NCBI GenBank assembly: GCA_030524545.1
Contig: JAUNGM010000011.1
Coordinates: forward strand, 59,446-123,445
Length of the DNA stretch: 64,000 bases
Source: Eubacteriales bacterium
GTDB taxonomy: Bacteria; Bacillota; Clostridia; Lachnospirales; Lachnospiraceae
Reading direction: 5' to 3'
The notes under the pieces are model-generated. The model searched no databases, was not told the DNA's origin, and saw only the letters and a program-made list of their open reading frames with translations. Position numbers and translations under genes: made by a program. The stretch's first letter is position 1, and the number at the start of each line of letters is the position of its first letter. Positions 50,435 to 59,307 of the stretch are shown here, piece after piece.

Positions 50435-50447
50435 ATCCCCGTCCCCT

Positions 50448-50552
50448 TTACAGAACCATGGATAACACAGTCGGTACGACCATAGCCAGTACCAGGATCA
50501 CTGCGATTACGGCTGTGATGATTTTCCGTTTTTTTGGATCAAACATTCCCAT
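50448..50552 (-). CDS. 34-residue single-span membrane protein
   Basis: A short frame from ATG 50552 (GAGGTG 6 bases upstream) reads MGMFDPKKRKIITAV, then a hydrophobic helix (residues 11-33) ending in SMVL. The layout (basic N-terminus, one membrane span) is typical of conserved mini-membrane proteins in Firmicutes. It fills the gap between nth and the AIR-like gene, 5 bases after the nth stop. Confidence 0.7.
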   Translation of the reverse strand: MGMFDPKKRKIITAVIAVILVLAMVVPTVLSMVL

Positions 50553-50557
50553 TCTTA

Positions 50558-51187
50558 TCACCTCTTCTTATATTCTTTGCAGTATTTTGTCAAAAAGCAT
50601 TCTTCACATTTCGGATTCCGGGCAAAGCAGATCTGCCTTCCAAATGTGATAATCTGTATATTGTATAGGATCCAGTGGTCCTTCGGGAGCACCTTCATCA
50701 GTTCAAACTCTATCTTCTCCGGATCTTCTTCTTTGGCAAGGCCCAGCCGTCTGGAAATCCTCTTCACATGGGTATCCACCACAACACTTGGTTCATGATA
50801 AATATTTCCCCGGATCACATTGGCCGTTTTCCTTCCAACACCCGGAAGAGAAATCAGGTCTTCCAGACGTTCCGGCACCTCTCCCCCGAATTTGCTGCAG
50901 ACCATCTGTGCCATGCCGATGATGTTTTTTGCCTTATTGTGGTAAAAACCGGTCGGCTTGATGTCCTGTTCCAGTTCTTTCAGATCTGCATTGGCAAACG
51001 CCTCCATCGTCGGATATTTGCGGAACAGATCTTTTGTGACAATGTTCACCCTGGCATCCGTACACTGGGCACTGAGCATGGTGGCAACCAGAAGCTGGCC
51101 GGGATTCTCGTAATTCAGATAGCATTTATATTCTCTTGTATATTTCTCATCCAGCAGATCCAGGATTTCTCCGGTTCGCTTTGTCAT
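50558..51187 (-). CDS. nth: Endonuclease III
   Basis: The 209-residue HhH-GPD glycosylase/AP lyase has the hairpin LPGVGRKTANV with its catalytic Lys, the catalytic Asp in VVDTHVKRIS, and the 4Fe-4S cluster Cys pattern C-x6-C-x2-C-x5-C in CFARNPKCEECFLTKYC. It removes oxidised pyrimidines. Confidence 0.95.
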   Translation of the reverse strand: MTKRTGEILDLLDEKYTREYKCYLNYENPGQLLVATMLSAQCTDARVNIVTKDLFRKYPTMEAFANADLKELEQDIKPTGFYHNKAKNIIGMAQMVCSKFGGEVPERLEDLISLPGVGRKTANVIRGNIYHEPSVVVDTHVKRISRRLGLAKEEDPEKIEFELMKVLPKDHWILYNIQIITFGRQICFARNPKCEECFLTKYCKEYKKR

Positions 51188-51214
51188 GTTTTCACCTCAT
51201 ACTTCACTTTTTCT

Positions 51215-52939
51215 TTACAGTTCCACATTCTCCGCACAGGCATTCCTCATCAGCGGATCGCGCCTCGTATAGTCAAAGAGTACGGCCTGTCCGTTGCGAA
51301 AGACTTCGATATGGGCTGTTTTCGGTATATGATGAAGCCGACGGTACTCCCATATCTGCTTTTCCCACGGTTTCTGCAGGGATGCAAAGGACGGGCGGCT
51401 CTTCAGATTTTCTCTTAAATACAGGTCATAGATCATCTTGTCTGCCGCATCTTCCCGGGAGATCTGCGGATACTCCTCAAGAAACTCCAGCAGGATTTCG
51501 TATCTGCGCATTCTGGCATGAGAAATCTCTCCGTAGCCTTTTTTCTCATAAAATGTACCCAGCGCTTCATAAAATCCGAATGCATCCGGAAAAAACGGTT
51601 CCAGATAGAAAAGTGTGTTCTGGAACTGTCCACTATTATAATACACTTCTACCATACTTTCCACCATTTTCAGCTTCAGAACCTCTCCGTACGAAAGCCA
51701 GTTGGTACAAAGAACCTCATACGGCTCCCGGGCTTTGTAAATAATGCCATACTCTTTTGCCGTTTCCATCATGTAAGAGCCTTTCAGCACTTTCAGAAAT
51801 CCAAGCTGAAGCTGCTGCGGCCTCATGGCATAAACATCGTTGAAAGAGTGCCGGAAGCTGTCATAATCTTCATAGGGCAGCCCTGCAATAAGATCCAGGT
51901 GCTGGTGAATGTTGCCGAAGCTATGAATCCTCGCCACAATAGAAGATAATTTCTCAAGATTCATGGTTCTGCGGATGGCCCTGATCGTCCGGGGATTCGT
52001 GGACTGGACACCGATTTCCAGCTGGATCAGCCCGGGCCGCATCGTCTCCATCAGGGCAAGCTCCTCCTCACGCAAAAGGTCTGCAGAGACTTCAAAGTGA
52101 AAATTCGTCACTCCGTTATCATGGTCCGTGATGTATTGCCAGATGGCCATAGCATGGCCATGCTTACAATTAAAGGTACGGTCTACAAATTTCACCTGCG
52201 GAACCCTGTGGTCTATGAAAAACTGAAGTTCTTTTTTTACAAGCTCCAGGGAGCGGAACCTGAGCTTCTTATCCACTGAAGACAGGCAATAGCTGCAGGA
52301 AAAAGGACAGCCTCTGCTGCTTTCATAATAGATGATACGGTTTGAAAAATCTTCCAGATTTTCGTATGCAAAGGGCACGGTACTCAAATCCAGAGTCTCC
52401 CGGCATCCGTTATGATGGATACCGTTCTGATCCCGGTAAACAATTCCACGGATATGTTCCATTCCTGGATGCGGCTCTGTATGCCAGGTATCATATGTAC
52501 CTTTATTCCCAGACATATCTGCCTGCTTCTTATCGTCCTTACTGCAGTGTTTTTCCACATAGTATTTCACAAGCTCCAGAAATGTCTCTTCTCCCTCGCC
52601 TACCATGACTCCCGTCACGTGAGGGTTTTCTGTAAGAAATGCCTCCGCGTCAAAGGACACCTCCGGACCTCCCGTCCAGAATGCCGTGTTCGGCATAATT
52701 CCGGCAAGATCCTGCAAAAGCTCCTTCACAAAGGAAATATTCCAGATATAACAGGAAAAACACACCACATCTGCACCGCTTTTGTAGATATCGCGCATAA
52801 TATCATCCCTCTGCTGATTAATGGTGTATTCCCTCAGAAAAACATGCTCCTGATACGCCTTTGCATATGCCTTTAAATTATAAACCGCAAGGTTGGAATG
52901 AATATATTTTGCATTACATGCTGCTAATAAAATTTTCAT
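51215..52939 (-). CDS. B12-binding radical SAM protein (DUF4080)
   Basis: From ATG 52939 the 574-residue protein has an N-terminal cobalamin-binding-like Rossmann domain (KILLAACNAKYIHSNLAVY), the radical SAM cluster motif CPFSCSYC (about residue 205), the SAM-binding VKFVDRTFNCKHGHA and GLPYED segments, and a C-terminal DUF4080 domain. Its reaction is unknown. An in-frame upstream extension of 24 codons lacks a ribosome-binding site, so I prefer this start. Confidence 0.85.
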   Translation of the reverse strand: MKILLAACNAKYIHSNLAVYNLKAYAKAYQEHVFLREYTINQQRDDIMRDIYKSGADVVCFSCYIWNISFVKELLQDLAGIMPNTAFWTGGPEVSFDAEAFLTENPHVTGVMVGEGEETFLELVKYYVEKHCSKDDKKQADMSGNKGTYDTWHTEPHPGMEHIRGIVYRDQNGIHHNGCRETLDLSTVPFAYENLEDFSNRIIYYESSRGCPFSCSYCLSSVDKKLRFRSLELVKKELQFFIDHRVPQVKFVDRTFNCKHGHAMAIWQYITDHDNGVTNFHFEVSADLLREEELALMETMRPGLIQLEIGVQSTNPRTIRAIRRTMNLEKLSSIVARIHSFGNIHQHLDLIAGLPYEDYDSFRHSFNDVYAMRPQQLQLGFLKVLKGSYMMETAKEYGIIYKAREPYEVLCTNWLSYGEVLKLKMVESMVEVYYNSGQFQNTLFYLEPFFPDAFGFYEALGTFYEKKGYGEISHARMRRYEILLEFLEEYPQISREDAADKMIYDLYLRENLKSRPSFASLQKPWEKQIWEYRRLHHIPKTAHIEVFRNGQAVLFDYTRRDPLMRNACAENVEL

Positions 52940-53106
52940 TTGTTTTCTTATTTCTCCGCTCATTAAATATAGTTCAGTATAACCCCCGCAGGCGCCAGAA
53001 GCAAGAATCATTTTTATGGACTTGCAGACAAATGGATGTTTTCAGGCTGTTCACGGGGTATCTCCCTATGCCTGCAATCATACCGTCATTTTTTCCAATA
53101 TATACA

Positions 53107-53185
53107 AAAACAACTGCCTATACTGCAATCTCTTCATCTGCACTTCTATCAGGAAGTAACAACGATTGCTATAGACAGTTGTTTT
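53107..53185 (-). terminator. Long-stem terminator after trxA
   Basis: AAAACAACTG (53107-53116) pairs with CAGTTGTTTT (53176-53185), extended by CTAT/ATAG and GCAATC/GATTGC with small bulges. Minus-strand flank TTTTTGTATAT follows. It lies between trxA and the radical-SAM gene and is partly symmetrical. Confidence 0.6.
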
Positions 53186-53199
53186 TATATTTTTACCAA

Positions 53200-53505
53200 T
53201 CAGATTGTATCCAGAATGTTCTTTAACTTATCCTTCGCGGTAAGGCCTACCAGACGCTCCGCTTCTTTTCCGTCTTTAAAGACGATCAGGGTCGGAATAT
53301 TCATCACTCCATACTGCTGTGCCAGTCCCAGCTCCTGATCCACGTCTACTTTTCCTACCGCATATCCCTCTTCCGCAAGTTCTTCCACGATCGGACCCTG
53401 ACGCATACACGGGCCGCACCAGGTTGCCCAGAAATCTACCAATACCGGTTTGTCGGATTTTAACACTTCTGCTTCAAAATTCTGTGTTGTAATTGTTTTT
53501 GCCAT
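53200..53505 (-). CDS. trxA: Thioredoxin
   Basis: The 101-residue protein has the redox site WCGPC (Cys30 and Cys33), the buried Asp region VLVDFWATWC, and the cis-Pro in IPTLIVF. It reduces protein disulfides. The gene follows the flavoprotein reductase gene on the same strand, 103 bases away, so the pair probably forms one redox system. Confidence 0.95.
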   Translation of the reverse strand: MAKTITTQNFEAEVLKSDKPVLVDFWATWCGPCMRQGPIVEELAEEGYAVGKVDVDQELGLAQQYGVMNIPTLIVFKDGKEAERLVGLTAKDKLKNILDTI

Positions 53506-53608
53506 ATTTTATTCTCCTTTTTTCATTTCCTGTATCATACAGTATCATAACTTTCTTTTGCTATTATAACCAAATTATGTGCAACTGTCTTCCTCTTTAT
53601 TCCAAAAA

Positions 53609-54514
53609 TCAGGAAGCTTTCTTCCGCCTGCGTACATACTGTACTGCACTGATTCCTGCCTGACAGCCTTCGTAAACTGCTTTTGCCACCTGCAGAAGGC
53701 CTCCTGTACAGTCGCCTGCTGCGAAGAGCCCCGGAATGGTGGATTCCATATTTTCATTTACTTTGATATGGCCCTTTTCCGTAAGTTCCGCCCCCATCTG
53801 ACGGGCAATCTCCGAGCTGCCGGCTGTTCCGAGGGCTACAAATACTCCGTCTGCCGGCATGAAAGAGGTCTGTTCCCGTCCCATTTCCTGTGCTGCCATA
53901 TCACTTTCCAGACGGATTCCTTCCACATGGCGGTCGCCCTCAATGGCCTGAATTTTCATAGTATTTACCGCAATAGGATGCTCCCGTGAGAAGTCCGGTT
54001 CCATACCATCTGTATAGATCGTTACACCGGATGCCAGGCTGGCCAGCTCTTCCGCTTCATGAAGGGCAAAATCACTGTGTCCGAGGACTGCCACCTCTTT
54101 TCCTCTGTAGAAAAATGCATCACAGACAGCACAATAGCTGACTCCCTTTCCTTCTAATTCCCGGATACCCGGAATAGGAGGTGTTTTTCTCTTTCCGCCG
54201 GTAGCCAGTATCACACTCTCGGCTTCAAAGGTTCCTGCTGTGGTATGCACCTCAAAGGTATCGAATCCGCCCATGCCCAGCACCTGGGCTTCCAGAATTC
54301 TGACACCCAGATTCCGCGCCTGTTCCAGCCCTCTTTCATATAATTCCGGGCCGGAAAGCGGACGCTCCAGTCCATAATAATTTTCTATTTTTTCCGCTTT
54401 TTCCAACGCACCGATTCCGTTGTCAATCACCAGGGGATCCAAATTTCCTCTGGCTGCATAAAGCGCTGCGGAAATCCCCGCCGGACCTGCTCCGACAATA
54501 ATCAATCTTTCCAT
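53609..54514 (-). CDS. Atypical thioredoxin reductase-like flavoprotein
   Basis: The 301-residue protein has FAD motif VGAGPAGISAALYAARG (residues 7-23), redox pair CAVC (Cys128, Cys131) and FAD motif GLFAAGDCTGG. The NADPH domain is unusual: the loop reads VLGHSDFALHEAEE instead of the GGGNSA-type loop, and the HRRxxxR motif is missing after VTIYTDG. It may therefore use another donor, such as ferredoxin, as in clostridial FFTR enzymes, or be a different disulfide reductase. It lies directly upstream of trxA. Confidence 0.75.
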   Translation of the reverse strand: MERLIIVGAGPAGISAALYAARGNLDPLVIDNGIGALEKAEKIENYYGLERPLSGPELYERGLEQARNLGVRILEAQVLGMGGFDTFEVHTTAGTFEAESVILATGGKRKTPPIPGIRELEGKGVSYCAVCDAFFYRGKEVAVLGHSDFALHEAEELASLASGVTIYTDGMEPDFSREHPIAVNTMKIQAIEGDRHVEGIRLESDMAAQEMGREQTSFMPADGVFVALGTAGSSEIARQMGAELTEKGHIKVNENMESTIPGLFAAGDCTGGLLQVAKAVYEGCQAGISAVQYVRRRKKAS

Positions 54515-54685
54515 TTTTTATCACCGCTCTTTCTGTCTTCGATATTATACCAAATTTATCAAGTATTATCCACTCTTTTTTTCTATATCAGCACTTTTTT
54601 ATATATTATGAGGAAAATTCTCTTCAGTGTAAAACATATCCGGAAAGTAACATTCCCATCTGTTCCATTCATGCCCTTCGTGAAG

Positions 54686-54722
54686 AAAAGGCCTGCCGCC
54701 GTCATGGCTGCAGGCCCTTTTT
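54686..54722 (-). terminator. Terminator of the pxp operon
   Basis: AAAAGGCCTGC and GCAGGCCCTTTT enclose an inner GCC/GGC stem; the minus-strand copy ends in a T run. It lies 9 bases after pxpA, the last gene of the operon. Confidence 0.75.
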
Positions 54723-54730
54723 CTCTTATT

Positions 54731-55498
54731 TCATATAATCTCATCCAGAGAACAGATTTCAATGCCTTCTTTTGTAAGTGTTTCTCTGATTCGTTCCACA
54801 AATGCCAGCGCTTTTGCACCATCACCGTGGACACAGACAGAATCTGCCTGGATCGGAATATCCTTTCCTGTAATGGCAGTTACTTTTTTCTCCTTGATCA
54901 TACGAACGACACGGGAAATCGCTTCTTCCTCATCCGTGATCATAGCGCCCTCTTTCCGCCTGTTCACAAGGCTTCCGTCCTCTTCATAGGCACGGTCAGC
55001 AAATACTTCCAGAGCAGTGCGCAGTCCCATATCTCCGGCTGCATGAGCAAGCTCACCGCCGGACAGGGCAAGTACGATCAGGTTTTTGTCAAATTCTGCA
55101 ATTGCTTCGCAGATGGCCCGGGACAGTGCATAATCTTTGGCAGCCATATTATATAAAGCACCGTGCGGCTTCACATGCTGCATCTCGACTCCATTAGCCC
55201 TGCAGAACGCATCCAATGCGCCTAACTGATAAAGCGTATAGGCTTTGGCCTCATCAGGGGAAACAGCCATATTTCTTCTTCCGAAGCCCATAAGATCCGG
55301 AAAACCCGGATGAGCGCCCACACGGATTCCGGCCTCTTTTGCCATGGCAATGGTTCTGCTCATCACAACAGGATCGGAGGCATGATAACCGCAGGCTACA
55401 TTTGCGGAACTTACCAGAGGAATGATCTTATCGTCCATACCAAGGGTATAGTTTCCGAAGCTCTCTCCCAGGTCACTGTTTAAATCAACTCTGTACAT
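54731..55498 (-). CDS. pxpA: 5-oxoprolinase subunit A (LamB/YcsF family)
   Basis: The 255-residue protein begins [19 protein letters not shown] and has [36 protein letters not shown] and [10 protein letters not shown], the hallmark YcsF segments. PxpA works with PxpB and PxpC to hydrolyse 5-oxoproline to glutamate using ATP. It is last in an operon with both partners and a biotin carboxylase/BCCP pair. Confidence 0.92.
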   Translation of the reverse strand: MYRVDLNSDLGESFGNYTLGMDDKIIPLVSSANVACGYHASDPVVMSRTIAMAKEAGIRVGAHPGFPDLMGFGRRNMAVSPDEAKAYTLYQLGALDAFCRANGVEMQHVKPHGALYNMAAKDYALSRAICEAIAEFDKNLIVLALSGGELAHAAGDMGLRTALEVFADRAYEEDGSLVNRRKEGAMITDEEEAISRVVRMIKEKKVTAITGKDIPIQADSVCVHGDGAKALAFVERIRETLTKEGIEICSLDEII

Positions 55499-55511
55499 CA
55501 GGATTCCTCCC

Positions 55512-56858
55512 TTACTTAATATTCATCATTTTTTCAATAAAGCCCGTATCTGCTTTTCCTTCACAGAATACAGGGTGACGCATGATCTGATACTGGAAGT
55601 CCAGATTGGTCTTTACGCCCATGATCAGCATCTCATCCAGGGCTGAACGCATTTTCTGCAGGGCAGCTTCCCTGTTGGGTGCATGCACGATTACCTTGGC
55701 GATCATGGAATCATATTCGGAAGGAATCTCATATCCGGCATAAAGCCCTGTATCCACGCGCACACCGTTTCCGGCCGGAAGATGAATATGCTTCACCAGG
55801 CCGGGACTTGGCATAAAATTCAATTCCGGAATTTCCGCATTGATCCTGCACTCAATGGCATGTCCGCGAAGCTTCACATCCTCCTGGGTAAAGCTCAGCG
55901 GCTCGCCCATGGCAACGCGGATCTGCTCAATGATCAGGTCCGTTCCTGTCACCATCTCCGTAACACCATGCTCCACCTGGATCCTGGTGTTCATTTCCAT
56001 AAAGAAAAATTCTCCGTGAGGATCCACAATGTATTCAATGGTTCCTGCATTGGTATAGTTTACGGTCTTTGCTGCCAGTACTGCATATTCATTCATTTTT
56101 GACCGGATTTCTTCCGTAATGGCAGGGGACGGGGATTCCTCAATCAGCTTCTGGTGATTTCGCTGTACAGAACAGTCTCTCTCCCCAAGGGCTACTACAT
56201 TTCCCTGCTTATCCGCAATAATCTGGATTTCCACATGGCGGGGATTTTCTACAAAACGTTCAATATACATGGTATCATCACCAAATGCATTGGCAGACTC
56301 CCTCTGTGCCATATTGAACTGAAATTCAAATTCGTCCTCGGATTTTGCCACACGCATCCCTTTGCCGCCGCCGCCGGAAGATGCTTTGATCATAACAGGA
56401 TAGCCAAGCTCATTGGCAAGCTCTCTTCCCACCTCTGCATCATAAACCGGCTCCTTCGTTCCCGGAACAACCGGAACGCCGGCTTCCATCATGGTCTTTC
56501 TGGCGTGGGATTTATTGCCCATTTTATCAATGACATCTGCTTCCGGGCCGATAAAGGTTATACCGTTCTCCTGGCATCTGCGCACAAATTCACTGTTTTC
56601 TGATAAAAAGCCGAAGCCGGGATGAATCGCATCTGCACCCATATTTTTGGCTGCCGTAATGATCCGGTCCATGTTCAGATAGCTGTTCTTGGCAGGTCCC
56701 TCTCCGATGCAGATTCTCTGATCCGCAAGCTGGACATGGAGACTTCTGGCATCCTCTTTGGAATAGACAGCTACGCTGCGGATTCCCATATTCCGGCAGG
56801 CCCGGATGATACGGACTGCAATTTCGCCGCGGTTGGCAATTAAGATTTTATTAAACAA
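55512..56858 (-). CDS. accC: Biotin carboxylase (AccC-type)
   Basis: The 448-residue ATP-grasp protein has [15 protein letters not shown], the glycine loop [11 protein letters not shown] (about residue 163), [18 protein letters not shown] and the active-site [13 protein letters not shown]. It carboxylates the biotin of BCCP using bicarbonate and ATP. Located between pxpC and pxpA, it probably serves a biotin-dependent reaction linked to this operon rather than, or besides, fatty-acid synthesis. Length is normal for AccC. Confidence 0.93.
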   Translation of the reverse strand: MFNKILIANRGEIAVRIIRACRNMGIRSVAVYSKEDARSLHVQLADQRICIGEGPAKNSYLNMDRIITAAKNMGADAIHPGFGFLSENSEFVRRCQENGITFIGPEADVIDKMGNKSHARKTMMEAGVPVVPGTKEPVYDAEVGRELANELGYPVMIKASSGGGGKGMRVAKSEDEFEFQFNMAQRESANAFGDDTMYIERFVENPRHVEIQIIADKQGNVVALGERDCSVQRNHQKLIEESPSPAITEEIRSKMNEYAVLAAKTVNYTNAGTIEYIVDPHGEFFFMEMNTRIQVEHGVTEMVTGTDLIIEQIRVAMGEPLSFTQEDVKLRGHAIECRINAEIPELNFMPSPGLVKHIHLPAGNGVRVDTGLYAGYEIPSEYDSMIAKVIVHAPNREAALQKMRSALDEMLIMGVKTNLDFQYQIMRHPVFCEGKADTGFIEKMMNIK

Positions 56859-56880
56859 AGCTCCAACCTCCTTTTGGCTT

Positions 56881-57327
56881 TTATAATTTCTTCACCCGGA
56901 ATAAAGGCTGTCCATATTCTACCTTCTGTTCATTGCTTACCAGAACAGCTTCGATCTCACAGTCAAATTCACTCTGGATTTCATTCATCAGCTTCATTGC
57001 TTCCAGGATACATACAGTCTGGCCGTTCTTCACCTGGTCGCCGACTTTTACAAAAGCAGGTGCATCCGGAGCCGGTGCTGAATAGAAAGTACCAACGATC
57101 GGAGAGGTGATAAACAGCTTCTCATCTTCCTTTTCTTCCAAAGCCTGAACAGGCGCTTCTGCTGCAGGTGCTGCCATAGAAGGTGCCACAGGCATACCTG
57201 CTGCCACTACAGGCGGATGATCCAGCTTGCTCATGGTGATCTTTAAGTCCCCGTCCTTCAGGGTAAACTCTGTTAAAGAAGAATTTTCGATAATCTTCAC
57301 TAAACCTTCAATCTTTTCTAAATCCAT
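56881..57327 (-). CDS. accB: Biotin carboxyl carrier protein
   Basis: The 148-residue protein has an N-terminal helical part, a Pro/Ala-rich linker (residues 38-62) and a biotinyl domain with EAMKLMNEI (Lys112 the biotin site), TSPIVGTFY at its start, and a VEYGQPLFRVK end. It carries carboxyl-biotin for the adjacent biotin carboxylase. Twenty-two bases separate the two genes. Confidence 0.93.
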   Translation of the reverse strand: MDLEKIEGLVKIIENSSLTEFTLKDGDLKITMSKLDHPPVVAAGMPVAPSMAAPAAEAPVQALEEKEDEKLFITSPIVGTFYSAPAPDAPAFVKVGDQVKNGQTVCILEAMKLMNEIQSEFDCEIEAVLVSNEQKVEYGQPLFRVKKL

Positions 57328-57415
57328 ATGAATGATCTCCTTTTCTTAAATGTCAAGCGGACATTCGCATTCCGCTTTGCTGCATGCTCATGAATGCAGA
57401 CCGCTGCGCGGCTTG

Positions 57416-58423
57416 TCAGCATTCAAAAAGCTTTGTCAGGCGCTTGGCTACCAGACGGCAGTCCAATACTTCCTTGCACGGCTGGTGGATCGTTTTGCGC
57501 ATTTCGTCCAGTTCCTTCACCTCTTCCAGATAAAGCTTCTGTGCCTCCTGAACGGTGATGGCCCGGAAACGGATTTTATGGTCTGTCTTTCTCTGTACGA
57601 GCTTGGGGATATCTACGGATGCCACAGTAGCAATCTTGCCGTATCCTCCGGTCGTCTGTCTGTCGGAAAGCAGAATGATGGGCTTCCCGTGTGACGGTAC
57701 CTGGACGGAGCCGAATGCGATTCCGTCCGAGATAATATCGGAGGTATCCTTTGGTGCGATAAACGGTCCCTCCAGACGGCATCCCATTCTGTCAAAATCA
57801 CTGGTTACCGTATACTCACTGTTCAGGAAGGTCTCAATCCCCTGCTTGCTGAACAGATCATCCTGAGGTCCCATAATGACACGGAGTACAGTCTCCTCCT
57901 GGTCAAAGTTATCTCCTTCCAGCTCCCTTGACAGGAAGAACGGAAGATAGCGTCTTTTAATGCGGAAAGTAATATAATCGCCTGCCTGGAGCTTCCGCCC
58001 CTTAAAACCTCCCAGACGGCTTTTCAGATTTGTACAGCGGCTGCCCATCTCTACCGGAATATCCAGATAACTGGAAAATGCGATATATCCTCTGCTTCCG
58101 GTTCTGGCACTGCCGAATTTCAAAATGTCTCCTTTATTCATGTAAAGAGCCTTATACATAGGAGCAGGCTCTCCATTAATGGTAGGCTGGAAGTCTCCGC
58201 CGGTAATGGCAATGATCGTAGCAGATGTAAACTCCAGAGTCGGTCCGATCAGGGTAAACTCCAGAACTGCCTCGTTTTCTGGATTATCCAGCAAAAGATT
58301 GGCGATTTTAAAGGAGCGAACATCCATCACGCCTGCCACGGAAAAGCCCTGGCTCTGGTATCCGGTACGCCCCAGATCCTGTACGGTTGTCAGCATTCCG
58401 CCTTTCAGTATGCGAATTCCCAT
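57416..58423 (-). CDS. pxpC: 5-oxoprolinase subunit C (biotin-dependent carboxyltransferase family)
   Basis: From ATG 58423 (GGAGAGG 7 bases upstream) the 335-residue protein has GGMLTTVQDLGRTGYQ, SVAGVMDV-like start, DFDRMGCRLEGP, and ILLSDRQTTGGYGKIA, typical of KipA/PxpC. Its family overlaps the urea amidolyase carboxyltransferase domain, which fits the adjacent accB/accC. Its first base follows the pxpB stop by a single base. Confidence 0.92.
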   Translation of the reverse strand: MGIRILKGGMLTTVQDLGRTGYQSQGFSVAGVMDVRSFKIANLLLDNPENEAVLEFTLIGPTLEFTSATIIAITGGDFQPTINGEPAPMYKALYMNKGDILKFGSARTGSRGYIAFSSYLDIPVEMGSRCTNLKSRLGGFKGRKLQAGDYITFRIKRRYLPFFLSRELEGDNFDQEETVLRVIMGPQDDLFSKQGIETFLNSEYTVTSDFDRMGCRLEGPFIAPKDTSDIISDGIAFGSVQVPSHGKPIILLSDRQTTGGYGKIATVASVDIPKLVQRKTDHKIRFRAITVQEAQKLYLEEVKELDEMRKTIHQPCKEVLDCRLVAKRLTKLFEC

Positions 58424-58424
58424 T

Positions 58425-59156
58425 TTACACCTCTCCTTCGTGAACGATGCACTGGTATTCTCCACGTTCTACTAATTCTTTAATGCGTTTATATTCTGCT
58501 TCATCAATGGGGACAAAACGGATATAATCTCCTGCCTCCACAAGAATCGGCACTTCTCTGTCCGGGTCATAAGTCTTCACAGGAGTCATTCCCATCAGCT
58601 GCCAGCCTCCCGGTGAATCCAGCGGATAGATCCCTGTCTGCGAACCTCCGATACCGACGCTTCCTGCATTGATCTTGATTCTCGGATTAGCCAGACGGGG
58701 CGTATGGATTCTTTCGTCCAGACCGCCCAGATAACAAAAGCCCGGCAAGAAGCCCAGCATGTAGATCAGATAATCTCTGGAGGAGTGTATCTTAATGACC
58801 TCTTCCTCACTGAGTCCTGCATGCTGTGCAATATTGGCAATGTCAGGCCCGTATTCTCCGCCGTAGCAGACCGGAATCTCATAAACTTTTTTACGGTTTT
58901 CGCTGCCTTTGACCTCAACTTTTAAGAGGCACTGTATTCTTTCTTTGATTTCTTCATAGGCAATGACGCGCGGATCATAATTGATGAGCAGGGAACAGAA
59001 TGCCGGAATCACATCCACCACGCCTTCAATGTACTGATCCCGCATCAACTGTACAGTAGCAGCAATCTTCCGGTTAATCTCCGGGCTGATCTCTTTTCCG
59101 AATTCAACCAGAAGAGAGGAATCCCCTGCTGTTAATATTCTGATATTATTCTGCAT
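58425..59156 (-). CDS. pxpB: 5-oxoprolinase subunit B (KipI family)
   Basis: From ATG 59156 (AGGAG 8 bases upstream) the 243-residue protein has GDSSLLVEFGKEI, PVCYGGEYGPDI, YMLGFLPGFCYLGGLD and VGIGGSQTGIYPLDSPGGW, typical of KipI/PxpB. It pairs with PxpC to form the ATP-dependent 5-oxoprolinase core. It follows the NRAMP-like transporter gene after 151 bases that contain a 12-bp hairpin. Confidence 0.92.
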   Translation of the reverse strand: MQNNIRILTAGDSSLLVEFGKEISPEINRKIAATVQLMRDQYIEGVVDVIPAFCSLLINYDPRVIAYEEIKERIQCLLKVEVKGSENRKKVYEIPVCYGGEYGPDIANIAQHAGLSEEEVIKIHSSRDYLIYMLGFLPGFCYLGGLDERIHTPRLANPRIKINAGSVGIGGSQTGIYPLDSPGGWQLMGMTPVKTYDPDREVPILVEAGDYIRFVPIDEAEYKRIKELVERGEYQCIVHEGEV

Positions 59157-59234
59157 ATTGTTGTCTCCTAAAAAAGTGTTCATAACAAGTGACGCCTTTT
59201 CAGGCTGTTGTTCTCTATGTTTCCGTATAGCGGA

Positions 59235-59267
59235 AAAGGTGTAATCGTTTTAAAGGATTACACCTTT
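59235..59267 (-). other. 12-bp hairpin between transporter and pxpB
   Basis: AAAGGTGTAATC (59235-59246) pairs perfectly with GATTACACCTTT (59256-59267) around a 9-base loop. On the minus strand only TT follows before C residues, so it may be a leaky terminator or an RNA-processing site that lowers pxp expression relative to the transporter. Confidence 0.55.
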
Positions 59268-59307
59268 CATTAACTACAGCAAATAGCTTCACTCCGCCCG
59301 GCTGTTT

